In this document: positions 27,072 through 37,110 of the stretch, in pieces
How positions within the stretch are numbered: position 1 is the stretch's first letter
How the letters are laid out: each line of letters starts with the position of its first letter
Origin: Acinetobacter lanii
GTDB taxonomy: Bacteria > Pseudomonadota > Gammaproteobacteria > Pseudomonadales > Moraxellaceae
DNA length: 64,000 bases
Assembly (NCBI RefSeq): GCF_011578285.1
Contig: NZ_CP049916.1
Coordinates: 1,984,001 to 2,048,000, forward strand
Direction: 5' to 3'
The notes under the pieces: model-generated
Databases searched by the model: none
The model's input: the letters and a program-made list of their open reading frames with translations, nothing else
Told to the model about the DNA's origin: nothing
Translations under genes and position numbers: made by a program

Positions 27072-28217
27072 TTACGCCTTTTCAGCCGCATCTAATTGGC
27101 GGTGTGCGGACTGCAAATAATCATCTGACTGCATTTCAAGTAATCGAGAACGGGTTCGCTCAATTTCAAAGGCCAAACGCTCACCGCTATAAAGTTCAAT
27201 AATACTCGCTTGTGAAGTTAAAATCAGCTTCACCCCACGATCATAAAATTCATCGACCAAATAAATGAAACGACGCGTCCCTTCAGACAAAACATCATCC
27301 AAATTCGGTACATTACTCACCAAAACGGTGTTGTAAATATTGGCAATTTCAATAAAGTCTGCCGGACTACGCGGCTTCATACACAGTTCTTTAAACTCAC
27401 ACCAGAGTACATCTTCGGTATGCCCTAAAGTTTCGACCTGACGAGTATTAATCGTGATTGGTTCTTCAGAAATGGTTTGTGAAGCAGTTAAGGCACTGAA
27501 ACGCTTTGCCATCCACAGTTTATGTTCATCAGTGAGTGGTGATTTAAATAACTGTGCTTGTTTGAGCACACGTAACCGATAATCCACCCCTGCATCGACA
27601 TTCAGCACCACACAGTTCTTTTTCACCATCTCAATCGCAGGTAAAAAACGGTCACGGTGAATTCCGTTTTTGTATAAACCATCTGGAGCAATATTTGAGG
27701 TAGCCACCAAAGTAATGCCACGGGTAAAGAGTTTTTGAAACAAGTCACTGATGATCATGGCATCAGTCACATTGGAAACAAAGAATTCATCAAAGCAAAT
27801 CACCACCGCATCTTTGTAAATTTGATCTGCCACAATATCGAGTGGGTTTTGTTGACCTGAATTCTTGTTGAGCTCTTTATGTACATGCTGCATAAAGTGA
27901 TGGAAATGCATACGCGTCTTACGACGAAATGGAATCGACTCAAAGAATTGATCCATCAGCCAAGTTTTACCACGGCCTACACCACCCCACATATACACAC
28001 CCTGCGGTGCGGTTTGACGGCGGAAACGGCGGAACGCCTTTTTTGAAGCCTTATAACGACTGATCAGCTCTTCCCAAACACGATTCAGTTGATGTACTGC
28101 TTCGGCTTGCGCATCATCTGGCATAAATTGACCGGATGAGATGGCTTGGGCATATCGCTCTGATGGAGATTGAATGTGAACACTTGTCTTATTTTGAGTT
28201 GAATTCTGATCTGACAT
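27072..28217 (-). CDS. zapE: Cell division protein ZapE (AFG1-like ATPase)
   Basis: P-loop ATPase that, in E. coli, acts at the Z-ring late in division. Length 381 is normal. Walker A GGVGRGKT at 78-85, the FRRKTRMHFHHFM motif after it, Walker B ICFDEF with D143-E144, and ATSNIAPDGLYKNG (sensor region) are all present. The N-terminal 25 residues are polar and variable. Divergent from the monooxygenase gene, with a terminator downstream. Confidence 0.93.
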   Translation of the reverse strand: MSDQNSTQNKTSVHIQSPSERYAQAISSGQFMPDDAQAEAVHQLNRVWEELISRYKASKKAFRRFRRQTAPQGVYMWGGVGRGKTWLMDQFFESIPFRRKTRMHFHHFMQHVHKELNKNSGQQNPLDIVADQIYKDAVVICFDEFFVSNVTDAMIISDLFQKLFTRGITLVATSNIAPDGLYKNGIHRDRFLPAIEMVKKNCVVLNVDAGVDYRLRVLKQAQLFKSPLTDEHKLWMAKRFSALTASQTISEEPITINTRQVETLGHTEDVLWCEFKELCMKPRSPADFIEIANIYNTVLVSNVPNLDDVLSEGTRRFIYLVDEFYDRGVKLILTSQASIIELYSGERLAFEIERTRSRLLEMQSDDYLQSAHRQLDAAEKA

Positions 28218-28563
28218 AAATGTGGTTTACTATTTTAGGCTAGGGAAAGTATATCGAAATATCTGAATAGATAAATAACACTTTGGCATTAATCGAGAAA
28301 CGAAGGATTTATTGATTTAAAGTTTGATTTAAAGCCTCACTTTAAAAAGAAACATTTCAGCTTCTAAAATGACGTTTTCAAACCAATATTATCTAAAAAT
28401 CCAATTTAACTGCGATGCTTAAAATGATCAAAAAACTTGTCATTTTTTAATCTAAGACATGGTTGTACATCAACTGAATCAAAAAGTGAATTGCCAATCT
28501 GATCAAAATAAAATAACGCTTCAATCATATCGTTTGGATTTTGATTTCTCTATGATGCTTTGA
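28218..28563. other. 346-bp gene-free region between zapE and the monooxygenase
   Basis: Divergent promoter region. The only clear structure is a tandem direct repeat TTGATTTAAAG at 28312-28322 and 28324-28334. Nothing else could be assigned. Confidence 0.55.
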
Positions 28564-30225
28564 ATGATAAAAAAGACCGGATGCAGCAACATGCAAGATG
28601 CAATCAAACAAGAACCGAAGAACAACACTCAAAATGATATGAATCAACACCTGTCTTCAGTTGAACACCGCTCACCCAATGATATACAAAAATTCAAAGT
28701 GGCGATTGTTGGTGCAGGTTTTGGTGGCTTAGCCACAGCCATCCAACTGCTGAAACACCATATTCAAGATTTTGTGATTTTAGAAAAAGCTCAGGATGTT
28801 GGCGGTACATGGCGTGAAAATCAATATCCGGGTGCGGCCTGTGATGTGCAATCGCATATGTACTCACTGTCTTATGCACCCAAAACTGATTGGTCTAAAC
28901 GTTACGCTGAAGCACCTGAAATTTTCCAATATATTCAAGATTTGATTCAAGATTTTAATTTAAAAACATACATTCAATTTAATCAAAAAGTGACACGTAC
29001 ACGTTACGACGAAAATACCTGTCAGTGGCATATACAGACTGAGTCAGGCGATCAAATTGAAGCGCAATTTTTAATTTTTGCTTCAGGCCCCCTGCATGTA
29101 CCGCAAATTCCAAAAATTAAAGGCATTGAAAAATTCAAAGGTGAAATTTTCCATTCCTCAGCATGGAATCATGACTATGACCTAAAGGGAAAAAAGGTTG
29201 CATCCATAGGGACTGGCGGCAGTGCGATTCAATATATTCCTGAAATCGCACCTTTAACTCAACAATTGTATGTGTTTCAGCGTACCGCAGCTTGGGTGAT
29301 CCCACGGGATGAACGTGCTTATAACCGCCTCGATAAAAAACTGTTCGCTAAATACAATTGGTTTAGAAAGTTACATCGTGCTCGACTGTATTGGTCGAAT
29401 GAGTCTCGTGTGGTGCCGATTGTGCAGCCCAAAATGATGAAAGCAGGACAGAAACTGGCTGAATTGTTTATCAAATATCAAGTCAAAGATAAAACAATCG
29501 CGAAGAAGCTTACCCCAGATTACATCATGGGCTGTAAACGTATTTTGGTCTCCAATAAATACTTCCCCACTTTTAACCGCCCCAATGTTGAATTGGTGAC
29601 TGAAGCGATTCAGGAAATCACCGAAGATCAAATCGTTACCAAAGATGGCACAGCTCGTCAAATCGATTGTTTGATTTATGGCACAGGCTTTATCACCGAC
29701 CCACGGATTTATTTGAAGTCTTTTGAATGCTATGGTGAAAATGGCATTGAGCTTAAACAAGCGTGGAAAGACGGCGCAGAAAGTTATTATGGTATTTCCA
29801 CCAAAGGCTTCCCTAACCTGTTTCAGCTCTTAGGTCCAAATACCGTACTTGGTCATAACTCGGTGATCTTTATGATCGAATCTCAAGTAGACTATATTTT
29901 ACAACTGATTCAAACCGTTGATCGTACGCAGACTCAAGCAATCGTGGTGAAAGATCAAATTCAAGATACTTTCAATGCAGATCTTCAACAACAATTTGCA
30001 GGGACAGTGTGGCAGTCGGGTTGTGTAAGTTGGTATCAACAAGATGGTGGTAAGAACTTTGCCCTTTGGCCATCGTATACGTGGAAGTATTGGCTCAACA
30101 CCAAGACAGCAAACCCAGCAGATTATCGCTTCCTTTCGGCTTCTCGCGCTGTTTCAACTCAAGTATCTGAAGTCTCAGAAGATGCTTCAAAGAATGTGAA
30201 AACAAACCTGCAAAGCACTGTTTAA
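28564..30225 (+). CDS. Flavin-dependent Baeyer-Villiger-type monooxygenase
   Basis: A 553-residue FAD/NADPH enzyme inserting oxygen into ketones, or oxidising related compounds. FAD motif GAGFGG at 50-55; second dinucleotide motif GTGGSA near 216-221; and the BVMO fingerprint F-x-G-x3-H-x3-W at 191-201 (FKGEIFHSSAW). The GTWREN and YPGAACD boxes also fit. The final W/D of the long fingerprint is N here (AWNHD). The first 40 residues are polar and not part of the fold; an ATG at 28591 is an alternative start and neither has a good Shine-Dalgarno. Substrate unknown. The lysO gene follows after 50 bp. Confidence 0.9.
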   Translation: MIKKTGCSNMQDAIKQEPKNNTQNDMNQHLSSVEHRSPNDIQKFKVAIVGAGFGGLATAIQLLKHHIQDFVILEKAQDVGGTWRENQYPGAACDVQSHMYSLSYAPKTDWSKRYAEAPEIFQYIQDLIQDFNLKTYIQFNQKVTRTRYDENTCQWHIQTESGDQIEAQFLIFASGPLHVPQIPKIKGIEKFKGEIFHSSAWNHDYDLKGKKVASIGTGGSAIQYIPEIAPLTQQLYVFQRTAAWVIPRDERAYNRLDKKLFAKYNWFRKLHRARLYWSNESRVVPIVQPKMMKAGQKLAELFIKYQVKDKTIAKKLTPDYIMGCKRILVSNKYFPTFNRPNVELVTEAIQEITEDQIVTKDGTARQIDCLIYGTGFITDPRIYLKSFECYGENGIELKQAWKDGAESYYGISTKGFPNLFQLLGPNTVLGHNSVIFMIESQVDYILQLIQTVDRTQTQAIVVKDQIQDTFNADLQQQFAGTVWQSGCVSWYQQDGGKNFALWPSYTWKYWLNTKTANPADYRFLSASRAVSTQVSEVSEDASKNVKTNLQSTV

Positions 30226-30249
30226 AGTTCTATAACACGGCATAATAAG

Positions 30250-30275
30250 CAGCTATTTATTAGCTGTTTATTTTT
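30250..30275 (+). terminator. Terminator-like hairpin abutting the lysO start codon
   Basis: CAGCTA, 5 nt, TAGCTG then TTTATTTTT directly followed by the lysO ATG at 30276. It would end monooxygenase transcripts and leaves no room for a Shine-Dalgarno. Confidence 0.65.
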
Positions 30276-31184
30276 ATGCAATCGCTCTGGCTGATTTTCC
30301 AACTGTTATTTTGTCTTTTTCTGGGCTTTATTTTGGCACGTCGACTGCCACAGTGGCTTGAAAAAATTGCCTTTCACATTCTGCCTTATTTTTGCTATGT
30401 GTTACTCATCGCCATTGCGGTTGAGTTTTCACAGACTTTGCATGAAATCAGCAGCCCAAGCATTATTCTCAGCAGTGCAATCACTCTCTCCTTATTGTGT
30501 TCGGTTGGTGCTTTTGCTTGTTGTTATCTGTTGTTCAAAGCCATGGGTTATCAAGCGACCTCCGGACGAGTTTCTGCAGATCTACTTTTGAAATCCTTGA
30601 TCAATATCAGTTATGCCTTTATCGCATTGGGTGCAGGCTATGGGCTTGCAGAACTAAGTAATAGGTTCGATTTTAATCTTCATCTCAGCACTTGGCACTT
30701 GCTTCTGGTCTTTATGTTCCTGATTGGGCTTGATTTAGCCTATTCACCACTGGATCGGAGCTGGTTAAATTGGAAAATATTGTTGGTGCCTGTAGGCTGT
30801 ATCATCGGATCCATTGTTGGGGCATTGATTGCAAATTTGTTTTTAACCAATATTGCACTCAAAGATTTAATCATGCTGTCCCAAGGTTATGGCTTTTATT
30901 CCATGTCAGGCATTGTAGTGACTGAGTTGAAAAATCCTGAGCTGGGCAGTATCGCTTTGATAAACGATTTATTTCGTGAAATCTTTGCCATTGTGCTGAT
31001 GTATATGATTGGCTGGCGTTATCCGCGATCTGCCATTGCATCAGCAGGCGCAACAGCGATGGATGTGACTTTACCGATGGTGAAGCAATCTTGTGGCAAT
31101 GCATTTATTCCCCATGCCATGGTCAGTGGTTTTATTTTGTCAGTGCTTGCACCTATTCTAGTCAGTGTTTTGGCTGCGTTATAG
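30276..31184 (+). CDS. lysO: Lysine exporter LysO family
   Basis: A 302-residue inner-membrane protein with about eight helices matching LysO (former DUF340): an N-terminal membrane region, and the C-terminal core QGYGFYSMSGIVVTEL ... GSIALINDLFREIFAIVLM, which contains the conserved G-x-Y-S-x-S-G and N-D-x-x-R-E boxes, then SAGATAMDVTLPMV. E. coli LysO (YbjE) exports lysine and toxic thialysine. Control of the E. coli gene is by ArgP; no such site was recognised here. The start lacks a Shine-Dalgarno because a hairpin occupies the leader. Own terminator at 31213-31246. Confidence 0.92.
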   Translation: MQSLWLIFQLLFCLFLGFILARRLPQWLEKIAFHILPYFCYVLLIAIAVEFSQTLHEISSPSIILSSAITLSLLCSVGAFACCYLLFKAMGYQATSGRVSADLLLKSLINISYAFIALGAGYGLAELSNRFDFNLHLSTWHLLLVFMFLIGLDLAYSPLDRSWLNWKILLVPVGCIIGSIVGALIANLFLTNIALKDLIMLSQGYGFYSMSGIVVTELKNPELGSIALINDLFREIFAIVLMYMIGWRYPRSAIASAGATAMDVTLPMVKQSCGNAFIPHAMVSGFILSVLAPILVSVLAAL

Positions 31185-31212
31185 GTCATCCAATTTATTT
31201 GAACGAATTTTA

Positions 31213-31246
31213 AAACTTCAAGAGAAATCCTTGAAGTTTCTTATTT
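31213..31246 (+). terminator. Terminator of lysO
   Basis: AAACTTCAAG, 7-nt loop, CTTGAAGTTT then CTTATTT: perfect 10-bp stem with an interrupted T-tract. Confidence 0.75.
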
Positions 31247-31325
31247 CAAAACGCTATCATATTAAAATAATTAACCTTTTTAAAAATTAAATAATTTCAA
31301 CATTCCACATAGCTTGGGGACAACC

Positions 31326-32132
31326 TTGGACGTACAACCGAAAAAATTAGCTGTATTGATTGATGCCGACAACTCATCTGTCAGCTCTATTGCATTAATT
31401 CTAGAAGAAGTGGCGAAATATGGCATTGCAAGTGTCAAACGCGTCTATGGTGATTGGAGTAATGAAACTCTAAAAAATTGGCGCGATATTTTACTTCCCA
31501 ATGCCATTACCCCTGTTCAGCAATTTGCGTATACCGTTGGCAAAGATGCAACCGATATGGGCATGATTATTGATGCAATGGATTTACTCTACAGTGGTGC
31601 CTTGGATGGTTTTTGTATTATTTCAAGTGACAGTGATTTTACCCCACTTGCATCACGTATCCGTGAAAGCGGTTTAGTTGTTTATGGTTTTGGTCGTAAA
31701 AAAACACCTGAAGCCTTTCGTAAAGCCTGCGATAAATTTATTTATGTTGAAAATTTAACTGAAGAAGAAAAATCATTAATCGACATTAAACTGCTCGATG
31801 TGACAACTGAAGAAAAAATTGAGGATAAAGAACCATCTAAAAAAACTCAAAACGAATCCGCTTCGAAAAAAACTCCTGAAAAAGAACAACCACCTACTGT
31901 TGATCGCGCTACGCTTAATCTGATTTATAAAGCAGTGAAAGACAACTCTGACGAAAGTGGCTGGGCGAATCTATCTACCGTTGGTCAATATATCAGTATG
32001 GTTAAACCTGATTTTGATGCACGAAATTATGGACGTGCAAAACTTTCAGGCTTAATTAAAATGCTCGAACTGTTTGATACTAAAATCGAAGGCAGCCAAA
32101 TGTATTTAAAGAAACAAAAGAAAATGAGTTAA
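31326..32132 (+). CDS. NYN-domain protein with C-terminal OST-HTH/LOTUS domain
   Basis: A 268-residue putative RNase. Residues 1-150 form a NYN (PIN-like) domain with the acidic motifs LIDADNSS, DATDMGMIIDAMDLL and IISSDSDFTPLA, which supply the Asp residues for metal binding. A charged linker (KEPSKKTQNES..., about 168-192) leads to an OST-HTH/LOTUS domain (residues about 195-265, ATLNLIYKAV ... GWANLSTVGQYI ... YGRAKLSGLIKML), an RNA-binding module. The start is probably the TTG at 31326, with GGGGA at 31316-31320 as Shine-Dalgarno; the TTG at 31314 is the alternative. RNA target unknown. Confidence 0.85.
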   Translation: MDVQPKKLAVLIDADNSSVSSIALILEEVAKYGIASVKRVYGDWSNETLKNWRDILLPNAITPVQQFAYTVGKDATDMGMIIDAMDLLYSGALDGFCIISSDSDFTPLASRIRESGLVVYGFGRKKTPEAFRKACDKFIYVENLTEEEKSLIDIKLLDVTTEEKIEDKEPSKKTQNESASKKTPEKEQPPTVDRATLNLIYKAVKDNSDESGWANLSTVGQYISMVKPDFDARNYGRAKLSGLIKMLELFDTKIEGSQMYLKKQKKMS

Positions 32133-32133
32133 T

Positions 32134-32166
32134 AAAAAAATCAGCTCATAAGAGCTGATTTTTTTT
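32134..32166. terminator. Bidirectional terminator between the NYN gene and gpx
   Basis: AAAAAAATCAGCTC, ATAA, GAGCTGATTTTTTTT between convergent genes. Confidence 0.93.
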
Positions 32167-32168
32167 AT

Positions 32169-32651
32169 TTATTTGGCTAATGCCTTCTCTATATCTTCTT
32201 CTAATGCTTCAGGCTTGGTGGTCGGTGCATAACGATTGACCACCTTACCATCCTTACCGATTAAGAATTTGGTGAAGTTCCATTTAATACCACTCCCCAA
32301 AACACCTTTACTGTTATTGGTTAGATAGCGAAAGATCACATGCGCTTCGGGTCCTTTGACGTTGACTTTAGCAAACATCGGAAAGGAAACGCCGTAATTC
32401 TTTTGGCAAAAGGCACCAATTTCCTCATGACTGCCCGGATCCTGCCCACCGAATTGGTTACAGGGAAAACCAAGCACTTCAAGTCCTTGGTCATGGTACT
32501 TTTCGTATAATTTTTCTAAGCCGGCAAACTGTGGGGTAAAGCCACATTTACTTGCAGTATTGACCACCAAAAGTACTTTGCCTTGATAATCGGAAAATTG
32601 TTTATTTTCCCCATTTAACAACTCAGCTTCAAACTGATAGATGTTGGTCAT
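32169..32651 (-). CDS. gpx: Glutathione peroxidase-family thiol peroxidase
   Basis: A 160-residue cysteine-type Gpx reducing hydroperoxides, probably with thioredoxin. Peroxidatic C36 (ASKCGFTP), Q70 (NQFGGQ), and W124-N125 (IKWNFTKF) complete the catalytic tetrad; C82 ([11 protein letters not shown]) is in the position of the resolving cysteine of thioredoxin-dependent members. No signal peptide. The start overlaps the msrB stop by 4 bp (ATGA), so the two are translationally coupled, pairing peroxide removal with methionine repair. Confidence 0.93.
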   Translation of the reverse strand: MTNIYQFEAELLNGENKQFSDYQGKVLLVVNTASKCGFTPQFAGLEKLYEKYHDQGLEVLGFPCNQFGGQDPGSHEEIGAFCQKNYGVSFPMFAKVNVKGPEAHVIFRYLTNNSKGVLGSGIKWNFTKFLIGKDGKVVNRYAPTTKPEALEEDIEKALAK

Positions 32652-33067
32652 GGATAGGTTTCCTCATCATTTTTTTCTTGTGATTTTAATTCTAATGACG
32701 CTGAGTTAATGCAATAACGAAGCCCTGTAGGCTCTGGACCATCTTCAAAGACGTGCCCCAAATGTGCATCACAATTGTGGCAAATAATTTCTACACGTTG
32801 CATCCCATGTGAATGGTCATCATGCTCTTCTACAGCAGACGGCGAGATCGGACGCACGAAGCTTGGCCAACCACACCCACTGTCATATTTTGCATCTGAT
32901 GAAAATAACTGTTCTCCACAACAACGGCAAGTGTATGTTCCTGCTTGTTTCGAATTCCAATACTGTCCAGTAAAGGCCGGTTCAGTTCCTTTCTGACGGG
33001 TAATTCGGTACTCTTCAGGCGATAACTCTCTTTGCCATTCTCGGTCTGTTTTATTGAGTTTACCCAT
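32648..33067 (-). CDS. msrB: Peptide-methionine (R)-S-oxide reductase
   Basis: Reduces the R-epimer of methionine sulfoxide in proteins. The 139-residue product begins [12 protein letters not shown] at 33067, with an AAGGGA Shine-Dalgarno; the open frame up to 33235 adds 56 residues of hydrophobic, lysine-rich sequence unlike MsrB and is rejected. Zinc ligands C47, C50, C96 and C99, and the catalytic C119 (RYCINSASL), are all present. First gene of a two-gene operon with gpx; divergent from alaA. Confidence 0.95.
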   Translation of the reverse strand: MGKLNKTDREWQRELSPEEYRITRQKGTEPAFTGQYWNSKQAGTYTCRCCGEQLFSSDAKYDSGCGWPSFVRPISPSAVEEHDDHSHGMQRVEIICHNCDAHLGHVFEDGPEPTGLRYCINSASLELKSQEKNDEETYP

Positions 33068-33294
33068 GACTACGTCCCTTTGTATCGTGCTTTTAAAATA
33101 GGATAATCCTATATTTACGTCATTCATTGTGAAATTTCTAGTGTTTATTTTACAAGTTACAAAAGATATAAAAATATAAAAAAAGCAAAAAGGAAGCAAA
33201 ATAAAATATAAAAGTAAGCATTTTTTCAAAACCACTGCTTTTTTGTGAGCAAATTAAGTGTTAATCTAGTGCAATTCTTGCTCAGGATTAAAAA

Positions 33295-34725
33295 ATGTCG
33301 CAGAAAAAAAGCGTAATCTTTAAATCTTTGCTGCCGATGATTAAACAATATCAACAGGCAGGGTTTACGCATGAAAAAATTGTGACTTTACTTCGTGATG
33401 AACATCAGCTCGATTTGGTCACAACCGAGACATTTAAAAGCTATTTATATCGTTATGCAAAAGTGACCTCCACTCTTTCCGAGAACATTAAAATGCCGAA
33501 CACCATCCACACCCCACGACAAATCAAGAAATCGTCTAAGCTCGAGCATGTATGCTACGACATTCGTGGACCGGTGTTGCGCGCCGCCAATGAAATGGAA
33601 GAAGCAGGTCATAAAATTATTAAACTCAATATTGGTAATCCTGCGCCATTCGGCTTTGAAGCGCCACAAGAGATCATCAATGATGTGGCTTTAAACTTAC
33701 CTAATGCAATTGGTTATACTGACTCAAAAGGGATTTTCCCGGCACGTAAAGCCATTTGTCAGTATTACCAACAAAAAGGGATTTTCGATATGCATGTCAA
33801 TGACGTGTATATCGGCAATGGTGTGTCTGAACTGATCGTCATGGCGATGCAAGGTCTACTCGATGACGGCGATGAAATGCTCGTCCCTATGCCGGATTAT
33901 CCATTATGGACAGCGGCGGTCAATCTTTCAGGCGGTACGGCGATTCATTACAAATGTAATGATGAAGACAATTGGTATCCTGATATTGCAGACATGGAAA
34001 GTAAAATCACGTCGAATACCCGTGGTATTGTGATTATCAATCCAAATAACCCAACCGGTTCAGTCTATCCACGTCATGTACTTGAGCAAATTGTCGCATT
34101 GGCGAAGAAATATGATCTGATTTTATTTGCCGATGAGATTTATGACAAAATTGTGTATGATGGCATCGAACATGTGTCTGTCGCTGCACTTGCCGGCGAT
34201 CAACTCTGTGTTTCTTTTAATGGCTTATCTAAATCTTACCGTATTGCAGGCTACCGTTCAGGTTGGATGGCGATTACAGGTAATAAAACCCGTGCAGCAG
34301 ACTACATTGAAGGTTTAGACATGCTTGCGTCTATGCGTTTGTGTGCCAACCACCAAGCGCAATATGCCATTCAAACCGCATTAGGCGGTTATCAATCGAT
34401 CAATGATTTGATTCGTCCGGGTGGGCGCTTATACGAGCAACGTAACATTGCTTGGGAAATGCTGAATGAAATTCCGGGTGTATCATGCGTCAAACCTGAA
34501 GGTGCAATGTATTGCTTCCCGAAACTCGACCCAGAAATTTATCCGATAAAAGATGATGAGCAGTTGATGCTCGATTTATTAAAAGCAGAAAAAGTCCTCT
34601 TGGTTCAAGGTACGGGCTTTAACTGGCCAACGCCGGATCACTTCCGTGTCGTGTTCCTACCTGCTGAGAATGAACTTCGAGAAGCGATTAATCGTTTAGG
34701 ACGTTTCTTGGCGAAAATGCGTTAA
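33295..34725 (+). CDS. alaA: Alanine aminotransferase AlaA-like, with an extra N-terminal module
   Basis: PLP-dependent class I/II aminotransferase making alanine from pyruvate and glutamate. The C-terminal 400 residues follow AlaA closely: KSSKLEHVCYDIRGPVL near residue 79 is where E. coli AlaA starts, NNPTG at 251-255, ADEIYDK at 279-285 and the PLP lysine K313 in NGLSKSYRIAGYR. Residues 1-74 are additional: LLPMIKQYQQAGFTHEKIV and TTETFKSYLYRYAK resemble a small helix-turn-helix of the type seen in plasmid/mobilisation proteins (an inference). Divergent from msrB with 227 bp between; terminator at 34737-34764. Confidence 0.93.
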   Translation: MSQKKSVIFKSLLPMIKQYQQAGFTHEKIVTLLRDEHQLDLVTTETFKSYLYRYAKVTSTLSENIKMPNTIHTPRQIKKSSKLEHVCYDIRGPVLRAANEMEEAGHKIIKLNIGNPAPFGFEAPQEIINDVALNLPNAIGYTDSKGIFPARKAICQYYQQKGIFDMHVNDVYIGNGVSELIVMAMQGLLDDGDEMLVPMPDYPLWTAAVNLSGGTAIHYKCNDEDNWYPDIADMESKITSNTRGIVIINPNNPTGSVYPRHVLEQIVALAKKYDLILFADEIYDKIVYDGIEHVSVAALAGDQLCVSFNGLSKSYRIAGYRSGWMAITGNKTRAADYIEGLDMLASMRLCANHQAQYAIQTALGGYQSINDLIRPGGRLYEQRNIAWEMLNEIPGVSCVKPEGAMYCFPKLDPEIYPIKDDEQLMLDLLKAEKVLLVQGTGFNWPTPDHFRVVFLPAENELREAINRLGRFLAKMR

Positions 34726-34736
34726 TTAAAAATACC

Positions 34737-34764
34737 AAAAGGCACTTCATGAAGTGCTTTTTTT
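34737..34764 (+). terminator. Terminator of alaA
   Basis: AAAAGGCACTTC/ATGAAGTGCTTTTTTT, 12 bp after the alaA stop. Confidence 0.9.
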
Positions 34765-34809
34765 ATGAGAAAAAAATGAATTAAATTTATAAATAAAAGT
34801 GAATCACTT

Positions 34810-35640
34810 ATGCATAACACAATTGTAAAAAAACCAACAATCATTGATATCTATCAAATCGATGCTTTTACTGACCGACCATTCAGTGGAAATCCTGCAG
34901 CAGTCTGTCCACTTGATCATTGGTATGAAGACGACTTTTTGCAACAAATCGCAAATGAAAATAACTTATCTGAAACTGCATACTTTGTTGCGGAGAATGA
35001 TGGCTATCGTCTGAGATGGTTCACACCGACCGTTGAAGTCCAACTCTGTGGACATGCAACTCTCGCCGCAGCATGGGTATTATTTAATCAACTTAACTAT
35101 CCACATAAATCCATTACATTTTTCACTCTCAGTGGAGAGTTGATCGTTACAAAAGAAGGTGATGGCTGGTTAAGTATGGATTTTCCTAGCAAATCAACAT
35201 CCGTTATCGATGAGCCTGACGGATTATTCTCTGCTTTAGGATTAAAGCCTGATCAAGTTAAACAAATTTGTAAATCTGATGATATTTTAATTGAAGTTGA
35301 TCATGAGGATATAGTCAAAAACCTTAATCCTAATTTCAATAAACTTATCCAAATTCCTACCCGTGGCGTCATTGTTACGAGTAGATCTAAAAAATTTGAC
35401 TTTATCTCAAGATGGTTTGGCCCCAATGTAGGTGTCAATGAGGACCCTGTCACTGGCTCAGCACATACAACACTTGTCCCTTACTGGATAAAACAAATCG
35501 AAAAGCCTATTTTCTTAATTCAGCAAGGTGGCTCACGCAAGGGACAACTTAAAGCCTCCCTAAGTACAAATCAACAGCGTGTATATTTATTAGGTCAAGC
35601 ATGTCTAGTCATGCATGGAAAGCTAATGATTTCCCTTTAA
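34810..35640 (+). CDS. PhzF-family isomerase
   Basis: A 276-residue PhzF-like protein with the two-fold diaminopimelate-epimerase-type fold. Seen: IDAFTDRPFSGNPAAVC near the N-terminus, E55 in NNLSETAYF (the catalytic glutamate position), LCGHATLAAAW, and GVNEDPVTGSAHTTLVPYW with the conserved D-P-V-T-G-S-A-H box. No phenazine genes are near, so it is one of the many PhzF relatives of unknown substrate. Base composition is slightly more AT-rich and codon use looser than in alaA, which might hint at later acquisition, but this is only an impression. Confidence 0.88.
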   Translation: MHNTIVKKPTIIDIYQIDAFTDRPFSGNPAAVCPLDHWYEDDFLQQIANENNLSETAYFVAENDGYRLRWFTPTVEVQLCGHATLAAAWVLFNQLNYPHKSITFFTLSGELIVTKEGDGWLSMDFPSKSTSVIDEPDGLFSALGLKPDQVKQICKSDDILIEVDHEDIVKNLNPNFNKLIQIPTRGVIVTSRSKKFDFISRWFGPNVGVNEDPVTGSAHTTLVPYWIKQIEKPIFLIQQGGSRKGQLKASLSTNQQRVYLLGQACLVMHGKLMISL

Positions 35641-35785
35641 TCCTTTTTCATTTTTTTAGTTTACTTATTTTGATGAATTATCAATATGAATGAGTAAATC
35701 TAACTTAATATTCGAAATTAAATATAGATAAATTTCTTTTTTTTGTATTAATGTTAAATGGCATGAGAAATGCTTGGAATGCTAA

Positions 35786-36865
<1,080 letters not shown>

Positions 36866-36876
36866 TGTGCAACACT

Positions 36877-36907
36877 AAAAAAGTGCCTTAAAACAGGCAC
36901 TTTTTTT
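36877..36907 (+). terminator. Terminator of ansB
   Basis: AAAAAAGTGCCT, 7-nt loop, AGGCACTTTTTTT, 11 bp after the ansB stop. Confidence 0.93.
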
Positions 36908-37110
36908 AGAATTCTGATTACGCTTATACTCAAGCGTCTCGCCCAACCAATGATTAATTAAATTTTTTAAAATCAATTTCATATAAAATTTTTAGACGTT
37001 GACTGCTTCGCTTCAAATACCACACTTTATTGTTCATTCTATGCTTTTGGCAATTTGGGCAAAAACTTATATACTTCACCCTCATATAAAATCTATTAAA
37101 AATAAAGAAT

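Noticed and set aside
29371..29760. 129-codon ORF antisense to the monooxygenase
   Set aside because: Completely inside a well-supported gene on the other strand.
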